In this document: positions 8,970-17,790 of the stretch, one piece after another
Layout of the letters: each line of letters opens with the position of its first letter
How positions within the stretch are numbered: the first letter of the stretch is position 1
Source of the DNA: Glaesserella sp041817755
GTDB lineage: Bacteria; Pseudomonadota; Gammaproteobacteria; Enterobacterales; Pasteurellaceae
NCBI RefSeq assembly: GCF_041817755.1
Contig: NZ_JBGYBX010000071.1
Span: 32,402-96,401, forward strand
Length of the DNA stretch: 64,000 bases
Direction of reading: 5' to 3'
Position numbers and translations under genes: made by a program
Notes under the pieces: model-generated
Seen by the model: only the letters and a program-made list of their open reading frames with translations
What the model was told of the DNA's origin: nothing
Database searches by the model: none

Positions 8970-9853
8970 GTTGATTTCCTCATTAACCACCAAATAATAA
9001 ACATCCCTAATAATTCACTACCGATAACATAAAATAAAATAACTCGCCCGCTTGGGTTGTTAATCAGGTAGTCGAAATTTTCCGGCATAGTGAATTTCAT
9101 AAAGAAAAAGAAACCTATCGGGAAACAAGCCACAATCATAGCCGACATTCTTGCTTCGGAGGTCATCGCTTTCTTTTTTTGTTCCATTTTTTTACTGTCT
9201 GCAATTACCCGACCTAGACGGGAGATCACTTCCCGCATTTGTCCGCCTTTCGTTAAGTTGGTACGGATAATCGTAATAAAAAAGTAAAACTCTTTATAAG
9301 GATAACGTGTATAACTGTCTAAAAATACCGACATCGGATCTTCACCGATAGATAAGCGACGATAGATATTTCGGAACTCTTCCCCCATTTGTCCGGTAAT
9401 ATCTTTACCGCAACGATCCAATGCCTGTAATAAACCAGCACCGGATGATGTCGCCGAGTTAATGACCTGAATAATTTCAGGAAATTTTTCTTCAAACATT
9501 TTTCTGTTTCGGTATTGCCCGAGTTTCCAAACAAGAAGAAAGAAGATAATTAAGAATCCCAAACTAAATAATGTCGTATTTATTTTGATATAGAATAAAT
9601 TGGTATAGTATAAAACCAAGAAGACAATAACACTGATAATAATACTTTTAAACAGATTCTTCTTATCTCCGCCTGTAAAATAAAATAACCATAGTGTCAA
9701 ATCTTGCTTTATACTTTCCCAAATTTCTTTGAGTTTATTGGTATCATTATGTTCTTTGGCATGAATGCGTCTTCTTGTTTTATTCCATTTCAAAATGGTA
9801 TATATAAGTAACGCGATACCAAACGCAAGAATCGAATAGTAAAATAAGACCAT
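8966..9853 (-). CDS. tadB: Inner-membrane platform protein TadB
   Basis: GspF-like platform protein. The protein has an N-terminal membrane segment, a pair of helices around residues 75-120, a cytoplasmic T2SSF block (VINSATSSGAGLLQALDRCG) and two C-terminal membrane helices. With TadC it forms the inner-membrane base through which TadA drives Flp1 polymerisation. The ATG at 9853 (295 residues) is 1 bp after the tadA stop with an AGG site 6 bp upstream. A GTG at 9889 inside tadA would add 12 residues and is less convincing. Confidence 0.9.
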   Translation of the reverse strand: MVLFYYSILAFGIALLIYTILKWNKTRRRIHAKEHNDTNKLKEIWESIKQDLTLWLFYFTGGDKKNLFKSIIISVIVFLVLYYTNLFYIKINTTLFSLGFLIIFFLLVWKLGQYRNRKMFEEKFPEIIQVINSATSSGAGLLQALDRCGKDITGQMGEEFRNIYRRLSIGEDPMSVFLDSYTRYPYKEFYFFITIIRTNLTKGGQMREVISRLGRVIADSKKMEQKKKAMTSEARMSAMIVACFPIGFFFFMKFTMPENFDYLINNPSGRVILFYVIGSELLGMFIIWWLMRKST

Positions 9854-9854
9854 A

Positions 9855-11132
9855 TTAAACCTCGCCGAAAATACTTTGCAATTCAGCACTTAAATTAAAT
9901 ACTTGGGCGTTTTGATATACTGCTGAGCGAGTTAATAAACCATGATTGACAAATTCTCCAATAATTTTCCCTTTCTCATCACGATATTTACTTGGCTGAT
10001 ACGAGAAAATATCTTGAAGCACAATTTGCCCATTCTCCATCCCCATGACTTCGGTAATATTCATAACTTTTCTTGAACCGTCATTTAAACGGGAGGCTTG
10101 GATAATAATATTTACTGCAGACGAAATATTGCGGCGAATAGCTTCAAGCGGTAAAGAGGCATTCGACATCATAACCATTGCTTCCAAACGGGCAGTCGCA
10201 TCACGCGGACTATTGGCGTGCAGTGTTGACATAGATCCGTCGTGACCGGTATTCATCGCTTGTAGCATTTGGAATGCTTCCGCACCACGACACTCACCGA
10301 CGATAATACGTTCAGGACGCATACGTAACGCGTTGATAACCAAATCCTGCATCGTGATTTCACCGGTTTTTTCCACACCCGCCAAACGCGTTTCTAAACG
10401 AACTACGTGAGGTTGCTCTAAACGCAACTCTGCCGTATCCTCGAGAGTTAGCACACGCTCCGTCGGTGAAATATAGCTCGACAGCGCATTCAGCAATGTG
10501 GTTTTACCGGAACCGGTACCACCGGAAACAATAATATTCACTCGAGAGCGCGCCGCAATGATGAGGAAATTCGCCATTGCCAACGTCATAGAACCAAAAT
10601 TAACCAATTCTTGTAGCGATTTTTTAGATTTACTGAATTTACGAATTGAAATAGAGGTTCCGTCCAATGCAATCGGATGAATTACGACGTTTAAACGGCT
10701 TCCGTCCGGTAAACGGGAGTCGACTAACGGCATGCTGTCGTCAATACGGCGCCCTACTTTGGCAACCATGCGTTTGGCAATATCCGTCAGCTGTTCGTTA
10801 TTAATAAACGTTTTATTGGTTTTTTCCAGAATACCCGCTCGTTCAACCCAAATATTATCCGGACCGTTCACTAGAATATCGTTAACACCGTCATCTTCCA
10901 TGAGTTCGCGCAACGGACCGTACCCACCGATTTCATCGGCAATGATTTCAGCCATAACAAGCGCATCACCGGATGTAATGTAGATATTGTGAATCGCCGC
11001 AATCCTATTGACATTTTGAATAAGCTCTTCAACCAGTTTGGCTCTTTCATCTTGAATTTGATCAAGTTTTTCCACATCAAGGTTGCTTAGTACTTCACTT
11101 CTAAAAAAAGCCTGTTGTTCTTTCGTTAACAT
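9855..11132 (-). CDS. tadA: Flp pilus assembly motor ATPase TadA (CpaF/VirB11 family)
   Basis: Cytoplasmic secretion ATPase powering pilus extension. The 425-residue protein has an N-terminal all-alpha domain, then the GspE/VirB11 catalytic core: Walker A GGTGSGKTT at 204-212, Asp box TLEDTAEL at 229-236, Walker B-like RIIVGECRG near 275-283 and His box STLHANSP after it. All catalytic elements look intact. It starts 31 bp after tadZ; the ribosome site is weak (AAAGAAT). It is one of the best conserved members of the locus. Confidence 0.95.
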   Translation of the reverse strand: MLTKEQQAFFRSEVLSNLDVEKLDQIQDERAKLVEELIQNVNRIAAIHNIYITSGDALVMAEIIADEIGGYGPLRELMEDDGVNDILVNGPDNIWVERAGILEKTNKTFINNEQLTDIAKRMVAKVGRRIDDSMPLVDSRLPDGSRLNVVIHPIALDGTSISIRKFSKSKKSLQELVNFGSMTLAMANFLIIAARSRVNIIVSGGTGSGKTTLLNALSSYISPTERVLTLEDTAELRLEQPHVVRLETRLAGVEKTGEITMQDLVINALRMRPERIIVGECRGAEAFQMLQAMNTGHDGSMSTLHANSPRDATARLEAMVMMSNASLPLEAIRRNISSAVNIIIQASRLNDGSRKVMNITEVMGMENGQIVLQDIFSYQPSKYRDEKGKIIGEFVNHGLLTRSAVYQNAQVFNLSAELQSIFGEV

Positions 11133-11163
11133 ACACTATTCTTTAAGTTGTCGGATCCATTGA

Positions 11164-12279
11164 TTATTTTCTACCGAAAAGTGCGGCAAAAAAACCTTTA
11201 TTATTTTTTTTGGATTTTTTATTACGTGAAACCATACCGATTACTTTCATTGATAATGACTCAATCTCTTCCTGACCATTCTTGCCCAAATCAATGGAAA
11301 TAACCTTATTGCTGTCGGTATGTTTCAAAAACGGGATAACCGCATCTACTTGGGTTTTTATCAGATTTTCTATATCCGTTTTCACCATCAATTTTGAGGT
11401 TTCTAATTTATTGTCCGAAAGACAAATAAAGGTACGGATAGGTTTACCCGTTGTGCTGCGAACACGTTCGCATTCATCCAAAAATTGTTTGGCAACACGT
11501 AAAGAGCCGATACGACGTTCTACCACCAATACAAAGTTATTGCTTTGCTCGATATATTTAGAAAAATCTTCTTTATTTACATTAAAGATAGGTTGATCAT
11601 AAATAATAAAATTGTATTTATTGGTTACCGCATTAGGTAAATTTCCCGGCTGACCTTTGTATAAACCTAAATATTCATTGTATTCCACAACATCATTTTG
11701 TATTTTTTTATCAAATAATAAATCGAGATCTTGTGAACCGTTTGAACCTTGCGCCAATAACACCGGAACTTTTTTATTAGTCACAATATTATTGGCAATA
11801 TGTGAACTGATTAAACTCGAACCGATACCGCCTTTACAACCTAAAATACTGATCTTAATGGTATGACGAACTAAAGGAATATTAACCCCTGAAAGTACTT
11901 TCTCAACCATCTGCCCTAATTGTGAGTCAGAGTTAAAATAAAGTACGCCTTCATCTAACAATTTCTGAGATAATGAAATCGAGTCGCTTTCACCTAATAC
12001 GCAACACCATACGTTTTGGGGTATAACGCTATGAATACAATCAGTAATTACATGAACATTGGTTTCATTACCAATATCAGCAATAACGCCTAGAGTTTCT
12101 TCCTCAGAGAAAGCAATATCATGAGTAATGAAGATATTGTCATCAACGACTTCAACATTCTCCAAACCACGCGTACGCAACATCTGAGCGACTTCCATTC
12201 TAAGCTCTTCGCGTTCGGATAAAACGATAATTTTACGTACGCTATCAATTGCAACGCTGTCTTTATCAAGTAATAGCAT
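11164..12279 (-). CDS. tadZ: Pilus localisation protein TadZ (ParA/MinD-like)
   Basis: Directs the Tad apparatus to the cell pole. Residues 15-130 form an atypical receiver-like domain and the ParA/MinD ATPase domain starts about 140. The Walker A region reads GCKGGIGSS (147-155): the lysine that normally precedes the final Ser/Thr is replaced by Ser, the degenerate form characteristic of TadZ proteins. An AAGG ribosome site lies 8 bp before the ATG. It sits between rcpB and tadA as in the Aggregatibacter locus. Confidence 0.9.
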   Translation of the reverse strand: MLLLDKDSVAIDSVRKIIVLSEREELRMEVAQMLRTRGLENVEVVDDNIFITHDIAFSEEETLGVIADIGNETNVHVITDCIHSVIPQNVWCCVLGESDSISLSQKLLDEGVLYFNSDSQLGQMVEKVLSGVNIPLVRHTIKISILGCKGGIGSSLISSHIANNIVTNKKVPVLLAQGSNGSQDLDLLFDKKIQNDVVEYNEYLGLYKGQPGNLPNAVTNKYNFIIYDQPIFNVNKEDFSKYIEQSNNFVLVVERRIGSLRVAKQFLDECERVRSTTGKPIRTFICLSDNKLETSKLMVKTDIENLIKTQVDAVIPFLKHTDSNKVISIDLGKNGQEEIESLSMKVIGMVSRNKKSKKNNKGFFAALFGRK

Positions 12280-12303
12280 ATACTTAACCTTTTTTGTTAT
12301 TGT

Positions 12304-12807
12304 TTAATTCTTTAATTGAATATGTAAATTGCTTTTAGATGCACAAGGATTATACGGGTCAAAACTCATCATATCTTCAGCAGTATTTACTTTACAGTTA
12401 AAACGTCTTTCGCCGATATGTCTTACCTCGACATAGACCGGATAAGTATCACGTTTCATCTTACTGTGTTCCAGTTGAATACTTTTCGGCTTGACTTTTA
12501 ATTTAACTAATTCATCTCGAACTTGTTTGGCACTTTGTTCCGAAGCCTTATTCGTCCAAATAATATATACTTTTTTAGTGCTATCACTGCCGAGCTCACG
12601 GGTAACGTTTTGAGCGATATCCAATACCGATACCGGAGTGCTGTCTGCCAATACATAACGTTTTACCAACAGTTCTTTACTTGGAAGATAAGCACTCTTC
12701 GTCGGTTGTGCCGGTTTGATATTTTCAGCCAATTCAACACCGCTTAGGGCAACAGTTGGTGCGGAGAACACACAGAGTAACGAGAATACGGAAAGCAATT
12801 TTCTCAT
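12304..12807 (-). CDS. rcpB: Outer-membrane-associated Flp assembly protein RcpB
   Basis: Third gene of the rcpCAB block, 167 residues, with a Sec signal ending about ALS (residue 22) and a short exported domain. RcpB is known from Aggregatibacter as an outer-membrane partner of the RcpA secretin, possibly a gate. There is no lipobox. The sequence alone is not diagnostic; the call rests on position, size and a 4-bp ATGA overlap with rcpA. It has two cysteines near the C-terminus that could pair in the periplasm. Confidence 0.8.
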   Translation of the reverse strand: MRKLLSVFSLLCVFSAPTVALSGVELAENIKPAQPTKSAYLPSKELLVKRYVLADSTPVSVLDIAQNVTRELGSDSTKKVYIIWTNKASEQSAKQVRDELVKLKVKPKSIQLEHSKMKRDTYPVYVEVRHIGERRFNCKVNTAEDMMSFDPYNPCASKSNLHIQLKN

Positions 12808-14192
12808 TGGATAAATCCTCCATTTTTCAAGAAATTCGTTGTCAGTGTTTTATGGTATACGTCTTTAAACGATGTCGTATTAAAGAAGCGTTCCATGGTG
12901 CCCGTTCTTTCAAAGTTAGGGTAGATAATGTCGTCGCCGTTAACCGGTTTAACCAAATTTACCGTCGCCACAATCACTAATTCTTTACTTTCGCGTGTTG
13001 ACGATGCGTTACGGAATAATGAGCCTAAAATCGGTACATCACCTAACACCGGTACTTTAGCAATGCCTTCCAAATCCTCTTTACTGAGTAATCCGCCTAA
13101 AATAAAGCTTTCACCGTCAGCCAGTTCAAAGGTCGATTTTGAACGGCGCGTATTGAAGTAAGGGATGGCGGTATCATCAACGGAATAGTTTCCGGCAATG
13201 GTACTGACTTCTTGAGCCAAGATTAGTCGAATACGGTTATTCTTTTGAAGTTTGGCACCTACGCCTAATTTCACCCCGAAATCTTTATAAATAACGCTTA
13301 ATTCACCATCTCGGTTACGTTGAGTGAACGGCACCTCACCACCGACTAAAATATCGGCGGTTTCACCGGAAAGCATCGAAATATTCGGTTCGGACAAAAT
13401 TTTACCGTTTCGTTGGTCATCTAATGCGTTAATAAACAAGTTCAAGTTGTTGGCATTAATTAAGGCTAATGAGGTACCGCTTGAACCGAAAGTGCCGGAC
13501 ATACTTAAGTTACTTAAGTTTTTGAAGAAATTACCTTGTAAATTACTCCAGTTTACGCCGAGAGCATCAGAGAATTTTTTATTCACTTCAACAACGGTTA
13601 ATTTCACGTTAATCAGTGTTGTTCCATCAACGCTTGCGTTGTTCACTACACCTTCATAATCATATTTGTCCAAAAACGGTATGTGTTCTTCTTTGCCGTC
13701 ACGGGTTAACTTCGTTTCAATAACTTTTCTGGAACTCCCCAATCCCTCGCCGACGATACGATTAATATCATCTTTTTCAGCTTCTGATTTTGCATTGCCT
13801 TCAATCACATAAGCTTTACCGACTTTTTTCACGGACAAATTACTGTCCGGGAAACGGGTCTTAATTTGATTATTCGTATCCGAAATATTATTAATTACCG
13901 TGTTGACATTAACGACATCATCGGTAATCGGCGCACCGTCTTCACCGAAAGCAATCACTTCGGATTTCCCTTCCGCCTTGGCGTAAATCATAAAACTGTT
14001 ATCGTCCAAAATTTCATAATCGGCGACATTCGGCGATGACACAAAAATCGTATCGATTTTTTGATTGGTTTTAATACGTTTACTTTGTCCTTGCTCCATA
14101 TTGTATGTAGCAGCGAATGCACTTGAGGATAAAATCAGCCCGCATAGCCCGATACCGGTGAGCTTTTTCATCATTGTAGTTGTTGTTAACAT
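12804..14192 (-). CDS. rcpA: Secretin RcpA (CpaC), outer-membrane channel for Flp pili
   Basis: Forms the outer-membrane ring through which the pilus emerges. The 462-residue protein starts with a Sec signal (cleavage after SAFA, about residue 27), an N-domain with a BON-like segment in the middle (residues about 100-150) and the C-terminal secretin domain, including VPVLGDVPILGSLFRN, the conserved end of the secretin barrel. The first ATG shares one base with the rcpC stop. Two further in-frame ATGs at codons 7 and 8 would still leave a functional signal peptide. Confidence 0.93.
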   Translation of the reverse strand: MLTTTTMMKKLTGIGLCGLILSSSAFAATYNMEQGQSKRIKTNQKIDTIFVSSPNVADYEILDDNSFMIYAKAEGKSEVIAFGEDGAPITDDVVNVNTVINNISDTNNQIKTRFPDSNLSVKKVGKAYVIEGNAKSEAEKDDINRIVGEGLGSSRKVIETKLTRDGKEEHIPFLDKYDYEGVVNNASVDGTTLINVKLTVVEVNKKFSDALGVNWSNLQGNFFKNLSNLSMSGTFGSSGTSLALINANNLNLFINALDDQRNGKILSEPNISMLSGETADILVGGEVPFTQRNRDGELSVIYKDFGVKLGVGAKLQKNNRIRLILAQEVSTIAGNYSVDDTAIPYFNTRRSKSTFELADGESFILGGLLSKEDLEGIAKVPVLGDVPILGSLFRNASSTRESKELVIVATVNLVKPVNGDDIIYPNFERTGTMERFFNTTSFKDVYHKTLTTNFLKNGGFIQ

Positions 14193-15013
14193 TATTTATT
14201 ACCTCTTAATTCTCTGACAAATGCACCGCGGTGATTAGTCGGTCCGGCTTTATGGCTTGGCATTACAATCAGTTTTGAACCGTTTTCTAAAGAATAAAGT
14301 TCTTTGAGTTTGGCGGCATTTAATTTGACGGCGACATAACCTAAGAAATCCGTGTTTTGAATCACGCCGCTTTCTTGGCTTTCAACGTCGTTTGTTTTAA
14401 AAATTTTGACTTGTAATACGGTTAAATTATCGACGAGTTTAACTAAGTTCATTTTTTCCGTATCACTACGATCCAAATCGCGCTGCTGGTTATAGATAGA
14501 GACTGAGTCACCCTGACGCAAAGTGTCCAAAATATATTGCTCCGGCTCTTTAATATAAATGCGATAAGCGACTTCTTGCGTCGGATCCAAGCTTGAAATT
14601 AAGAAACGGGTATCATTCGGTGAAATCACATTATTTTTAGATAACAACGATCCTGAAGTCAGGTTTTCCGCCACAAGGAAGCCTTGAAGCGTGCCGCTGT
14701 CTCCGCTTTTTATTAATTCGCTCAGATCGGATTCGACTAACGGGCTGGTCTCCTCTACTTTGACTTGGGAGAGAGTATAATCGTCAGCCTGTAATAACAT
14801 CCCTTTTTTAAGATCTCGGTTGGCGGTTGCCGTCGTCACCAATACTTCAACGATTTTTTTCTCCTCCACTTCTTCAACCGGTGGCGGTGGAGGAGGCGGC
14901 GCTTCCGCCGTTTGAGCAGGAGTCTCTTCGCTTGGCGAAGGAAGGAAAAAAAGTCCTCCCACACCAACAACAAGGATAAGAATGGAAATAATAAAAAGTG
15001 CCCTGTAGTTCAT
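14192..15013 (-). CDS. rcpC: Flp assembly protein RcpC (CpaB family)
   Basis: Periplasmic-facing assembly factor of 273 residues. It has one N-terminal membrane helix (residues 6-25), a proline run PPPPPPP with acidic flanks around residue 40-55, then SAF and RcpC/CpaB domains (TATANRDLKKGMLLQADDY is the typical SAF start). It is thought to stabilise or gate the RcpA secretin. It is followed directly by rcpA and preceded by tadV, the canonical order. Confidence 0.9.
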   Translation of the reverse strand: MNYRALFIISILILVVGVGGLFFLPSPSEETPAQTAEAPPPPPPPVEEVEEKKIVEVLVTTATANRDLKKGMLLQADDYTLSQVKVEETSPLVESDLSELIKSGDSGTLQGFLVAENLTSGSLLSKNNVISPNDTRFLISSLDPTQEVAYRIYIKEPEQYILDTLRQGDSVSIYNQQRDLDRSDTEKMNLVKLVDNLTVLQVKIFKTNDVESQESGVIQNTDFLGYVAVKLNAAKLKELYSLENGSKLIVMPSHKAGPTNHRGAFVRELRGNK

Positions 15014-15047
15014 GTTTTAGCCCTTAGGTAAGATAACAATCAATTAT

Positions 15048-15479
15048 TTATAAATTAAATAGTGCCAAATTCGTCAGAAAACCGATACTGATGGCAACAC
15101 CGTACGGTAATCCGTTATTTCGGATGGATTGTCTGAAAAAAATCCAGCCGATAATAATTAACAATAAACCTGCGAACGAGGTAAAAAAGAAAAAAGGAAT
15201 AATTTGCTCTGCCGATATGGTTAACATTAGCACAGAAACTAGTTTGACATCACCGGCACCGATAACCCCCAAGGTAAAGAGAATAAACCCTGCACATAAG
15301 GTCATGAGTGCGGAAAAGATAAAGATTTGTCCATGTGTCAACCACGCAAGTGGCAAAATAATAAAAAATAAAATAATAATAATGTTATTGCTAATAATTC
15401 TTGAGCGAATATCTGTCCATGAAAGTCTTATTAGCAATAAAATTACTGAAAGATATAAAACAGCAATAATATAGTCCAT
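15048..15479 (-). CDS. tadV: Prepilin peptidase TadV
   Basis: Inner-membrane aspartate protease (A24A family) that removes the leader peptides of Flp1, Flp2, TadE and TadF. The 143-residue protein is almost entirely hydrophobic with about six membrane segments. Both catalytic aspartates are visible: SWTDIRSRIISN near residue 23 and GAGDVKL around residue 73. The N-methyltransferase domain of type IVa peptidases is absent, as usual for TadV. It starts 6 bp after flp2. Confidence 0.93.
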   Translation of the reverse strand: MDYIIAVLYLSVILLLIRLSWTDIRSRIISNNIIIILFFIILPLAWLTHGQIFIFSALMTLCAGFILFTLGVIGAGDVKLVSVLMLTISAEQIIPFFFFTSFAGLLLIIIGWIFFRQSIRNNGLPYGVAISIGFLTNLALFNL

Positions 15480-15485
15480 TAATTA

Positions 15486-15683
15486 TTACACTCTCACGAT
15501 AGCATTGATGATGATATCGCTAAATTCATTAAATTTATCCTTAATTACCTCAGTTATCCCTTTTTCTCCGTAAAGGATAAACACCACGGCAACGCCCATT
15601 GCAACCACGATTAAACCGTATTCTAATGAGGTAATTCCTTTTTGCTCCCTAAAAAATCGGGAAAATGCTTTTGAGATATCCAT
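15486..15683 (-). CDS. flp2: Second Flp-type prepilin (Flp2)
   Basis: A 65-residue type IVb prepilin. The leader ends at glycine 16 (EQKG) and the mature part begins ITSLEYGLIVV, with glutamate at +5 and tyrosine at +6 as in the Flp family, then a single hydrophobic helix and a short tail. In Aggregatibacter the second flp gene is little used compared with flp1. Here it is separated from flp1 by a strong hairpin (15705-15746), which may reduce its expression and that of everything downstream. Confidence 0.9.
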   Translation of the reverse strand: MDISKAFSRFFREQKGITSLEYGLIVVAMGVAVVFILYGEKGITEVIKDKFNEFSDIIINAIVRV

Positions 15684-15704
15684 TTTATTTGTTATATTTT
15701 TCCG

Positions 15705-15746
15705 GCAGACTTCCCTTTTTGCCCGAAAGCCGTCAAGGAAGTCTGC
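15705..15746 (-). terminator. Hairpin between flp1 and flp2 (attenuator or processing site)
   Basis: A perfect 10-bp inverted repeat GCAGACTTCC/GGAAGTCTGC with a 22-nt loop lies just after flp1. On the minus strand the stem is followed by CGGAAAAATAT, not a T run, so full termination is doubtful. It could stabilise the abundant flp1 message or attenuate read-through to flp2 and the machinery genes. Confidence 0.6.
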
Positions 15747-15757
15747 AGTTTATGTGA

Positions 15758-15982
15758 TTATTTCGCCACTGATGTTGTTGACATAGTTGTAGCTAAAGAA
15801 CCGAATTTAGCTTGTAGTTTTTGGATAAATCCATCGTTGCTGTAGAATACGACTACGATCATTGCCGCTACAGCCACGGCGATTAAACCGTACTCGATAG
15901 CCGTAACCCCTTTTTCATCTTTTTTGAAGTTACGGAAAGCTTCTGTTACTGCGATGTAAGCTTTAGTTGTTAAGTTAAACAT
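15758..15982 (-). CDS. flp1: Major Flp pilin prepilin (Flp1)
   Basis: Structural pilin of the tight-adherence pilus. The 74-residue precursor has a 25-residue leader ending in glycine (DEKG), then VTAIEYGLIAVAVAAMIVV with glutamate +5 and tyrosine +6, one hydrophobic helix and a short C-terminal region rich in Ser/Thr, the usual place for modification. First gene of the operon, with a strong GGAG site 8 bp before the ATG. A long AT-rich leader (15983 to about 16450) lies upstream. Confidence 0.95.
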   Translation of the reverse strand: MFNLTTKAYIAVTEAFRNFKKDEKGVTAIEYGLIAVAVAAMIVVVFYSNDGFIQKLQAKFGSLATTMSTTSVAK

Positions 15983-16451
15983 TTTTTTTCTCCATTGAAG
16001 TCCATTTTCAGGACAAGTTAAGTTAAATACTAAATCGTCAAATTGTTAATTGTGAACCCCACCAACTGGTAGGAGCTCCTATTTTAAGCTTCATCAAAAA
16101 AAAAACAATACTTTACTCACAACTAAATTTTAGCTAAATAAATTACATTTATTTACAAAACTTCTTTAGCAAAGGCTAATACAATCGAATTTATAGCCGT
16201 TAATCATGCTGAGTAATATAACATATAACAAATGGTTATTTAGCATGACAACACCATCTAAAACAACAGGTTAGATCAAAAAAAACACTACTCAAACAGC
16301 AGATTTATTACAAATTATTGTCATTTATGCCGTGATTTTGGGGGAAATATAAGGGAGGGGCGAAATATTTAGCAAGTTAATATTTACAAAGCATTAATGT
16401 TTTTCAAGTAAAAGTTGATGAAAACAGTAGGTTATTTGAGCATAAAAGGAG
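15983..16451 (-). promoter_or_regulatory. AT-rich upstream region of the flp/tad operon
   Basis: About 470 bp with no supported gene. It must hold the flp1 promoter, but I cannot pick a convincing -35/-10 pair. The most distinctive element is a perfect 12-bp palindrome TAGGAGCTCCTA at 16070-16081, preceded by a small inverted repeat ACCA-AC-TGGT (16061-16070). These lie about 90 bp before the flp1 start and could be an operator or a 5' leader hairpin. Confidence 0.45.
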
Positions 16452-16507
16452 CAAGCGGTGAGTTTCCTTGTAAAATTTACAAATTTCAGACCGGAAACCA
16501 CCGCTTG
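16452..16507 (-). terminator. Inverted uptake-signal pair after glpC
   Basis: CAAGCGGTGAGTTTCC at 16452-16467 faces GGAAACCACCGCTTG at 16493-16507; the arms pair over about 15 bp with one bulge. It begins 5 bp beyond the glpC stop. On the minus strand it is followed by a T-rich stretch (CTCCTTTTATG). Paired uptake signals are commonly used as terminators in this family. Confidence 0.7.
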
Positions 16508-16511
16508 TTGA

Positions 16512-17789
16512 CTATTTTTGAATCGACATTGCTAATAATGTAATCGGATGTAAGCAAGTAAGATTGGTTGACATATCGATTTGCCATTTACAGGTTTCGC
16601 ATTCGGAGACAACGTAATCAAATCCGCCGTTATTGATGCGTTCAAATAATGTGTTACCGATTGCCTGTGCGGTGTTATAGTTTTCGGATTTAAAACCATA
16701 AGTGCCGGCAATACCGCAACATTGCGACGGTAAAATGACGATTTCCAGTCCCGGAATCCGTTTTAACACCGCCAAGGTATAACGTGCCCAGCCGGCTTTT
16801 TCCACATGGCAGGCGGTATGATAAGCAATGCGTAGCGGCATGGGTTTAAACGTCGGTATGTTGCCTTGCTCGAACAGTTTGTAGAGATAGCGTGTGACAA
16901 TATTGACGTTTGAACGAACTTTCGCATTGTCCATGCCTAATACATGATGATATTCGTCACGTAAATTCATGGTGCAACTGGAGGAGGTGCCGACCACATC
17001 CAAGCGCCGCTCAATTACAGCTTTTTCCAATTGATGCAGATTAAAGGTTGCTTGCTGTTTTGCCCGTTCAGGAAAACCGTTGACCATCAGCGGTAAGCCG
17101 CAACATTTTTCTTTTTCTAACAATACTACGCCGATGTCCATGGCGTTGAATACGTCAATCAATTCTTTTCCGAGCTGCGGATTATTATAATTGACATAAC
17201 AACCGTGATAATACGCCACTTTATTGCGGTAAAGCGCTTGGCGTTCGGCGGCTTTTTTCAGATACCAATTGCGGAAAGAGCCGAAAGCATATTTCGGCAG
17301 CGTGCGGTGTCGGCTGACATTTAAGGTTTTTTCGAGTAAAAAGCGGGTCGCTTTGAGTCCCGTAATCGTATTGACAATCGGTGCAAACGGGGTGTTGAGC
17401 TTGCCCATGATGTCGGTGTTACTCAGTACCGCATCACGAAGTTTATGCATGAGCGGCTTATGTTGACGATCTACATGACGGTTTCGGGCGCGTACGATAA
17501 TGTCGCCGATTTTAACGTCCGACGGGCAGGCGATCTCACAACGTTTACAATTGGTGCAATATTTCAAGGCTTCATCATAGAGTTCGGCGCTTTTTAAGCG
17601 TAACCGCTCTCCGTCTGGGCCGGCTTGCTTCGGTCCGGGATAATGCGGATTCTGACGGGACACCGGGCAAACCGCCGTACATGCCGTACATTTGATACAA
17701 CTTTCAAACGACGCATCGATGCCTTGGTGAATGACGGACGGTAGCACATTTTGTTGCGCTTGTTCGATTAAACGTTGAATGTTGTTCAT
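16512..17789 (-). CDS. glpC: Anaerobic glycerol-3-phosphate dehydrogenase subunit C
   Basis: Membrane-anchoring iron-sulphur subunit of the anaerobic G3P dehydrogenase, passing electrons from GlpAB to menaquinone. With the ATG at 17789 (425 residues) two ferredoxin-type motifs are CIKCTACTAVCP (Cys 31, 34, 37, 41) and CTNCKRCEIACP (78, 81, 84, 88). Two CCG domains follow (CCGLPLMVNG and CCGIAGTYGF), the heterodisulphide-reductase-like quinone-site elements. This start has an AGGAGG site and begins just after the glpB stop; an upstream in-frame codon at 17834 inside glpB is not favoured. Last gene of glpABC. Confidence 0.93.
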   Translation of the reverse strand: MNNIQRLIEQAQQNVLPSVIHQGIDASFESCIKCTACTAVCPVSRQNPHYPGPKQAGPDGERLRLKSAELYDEALKYCTNCKRCEIACPSDVKIGDIIVRARNRHVDRQHKPLMHKLRDAVLSNTDIMGKLNTPFAPIVNTITGLKATRFLLEKTLNVSRHRTLPKYAFGSFRNWYLKKAAERQALYRNKVAYYHGCYVNYNNPQLGKELIDVFNAMDIGVVLLEKEKCCGLPLMVNGFPERAKQQATFNLHQLEKAVIERRLDVVGTSSSCTMNLRDEYHHVLGMDNAKVRSNVNIVTRYLYKLFEQGNIPTFKPMPLRIAYHTACHVEKAGWARYTLAVLKRIPGLEIVILPSQCCGIAGTYGFKSENYNTAQAIGNTLFERINNGGFDYVVSECETCKWQIDMSTNLTCLHPITLLAMSIQK

Positions 17790-17790
17790 T

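Noticed and set aside
9090..9287. Plus-strand frames opposite tadB, tadC, tadZ and rcpA
   Set aside because: All are antisense shadows of intact tad genes with no independent features.
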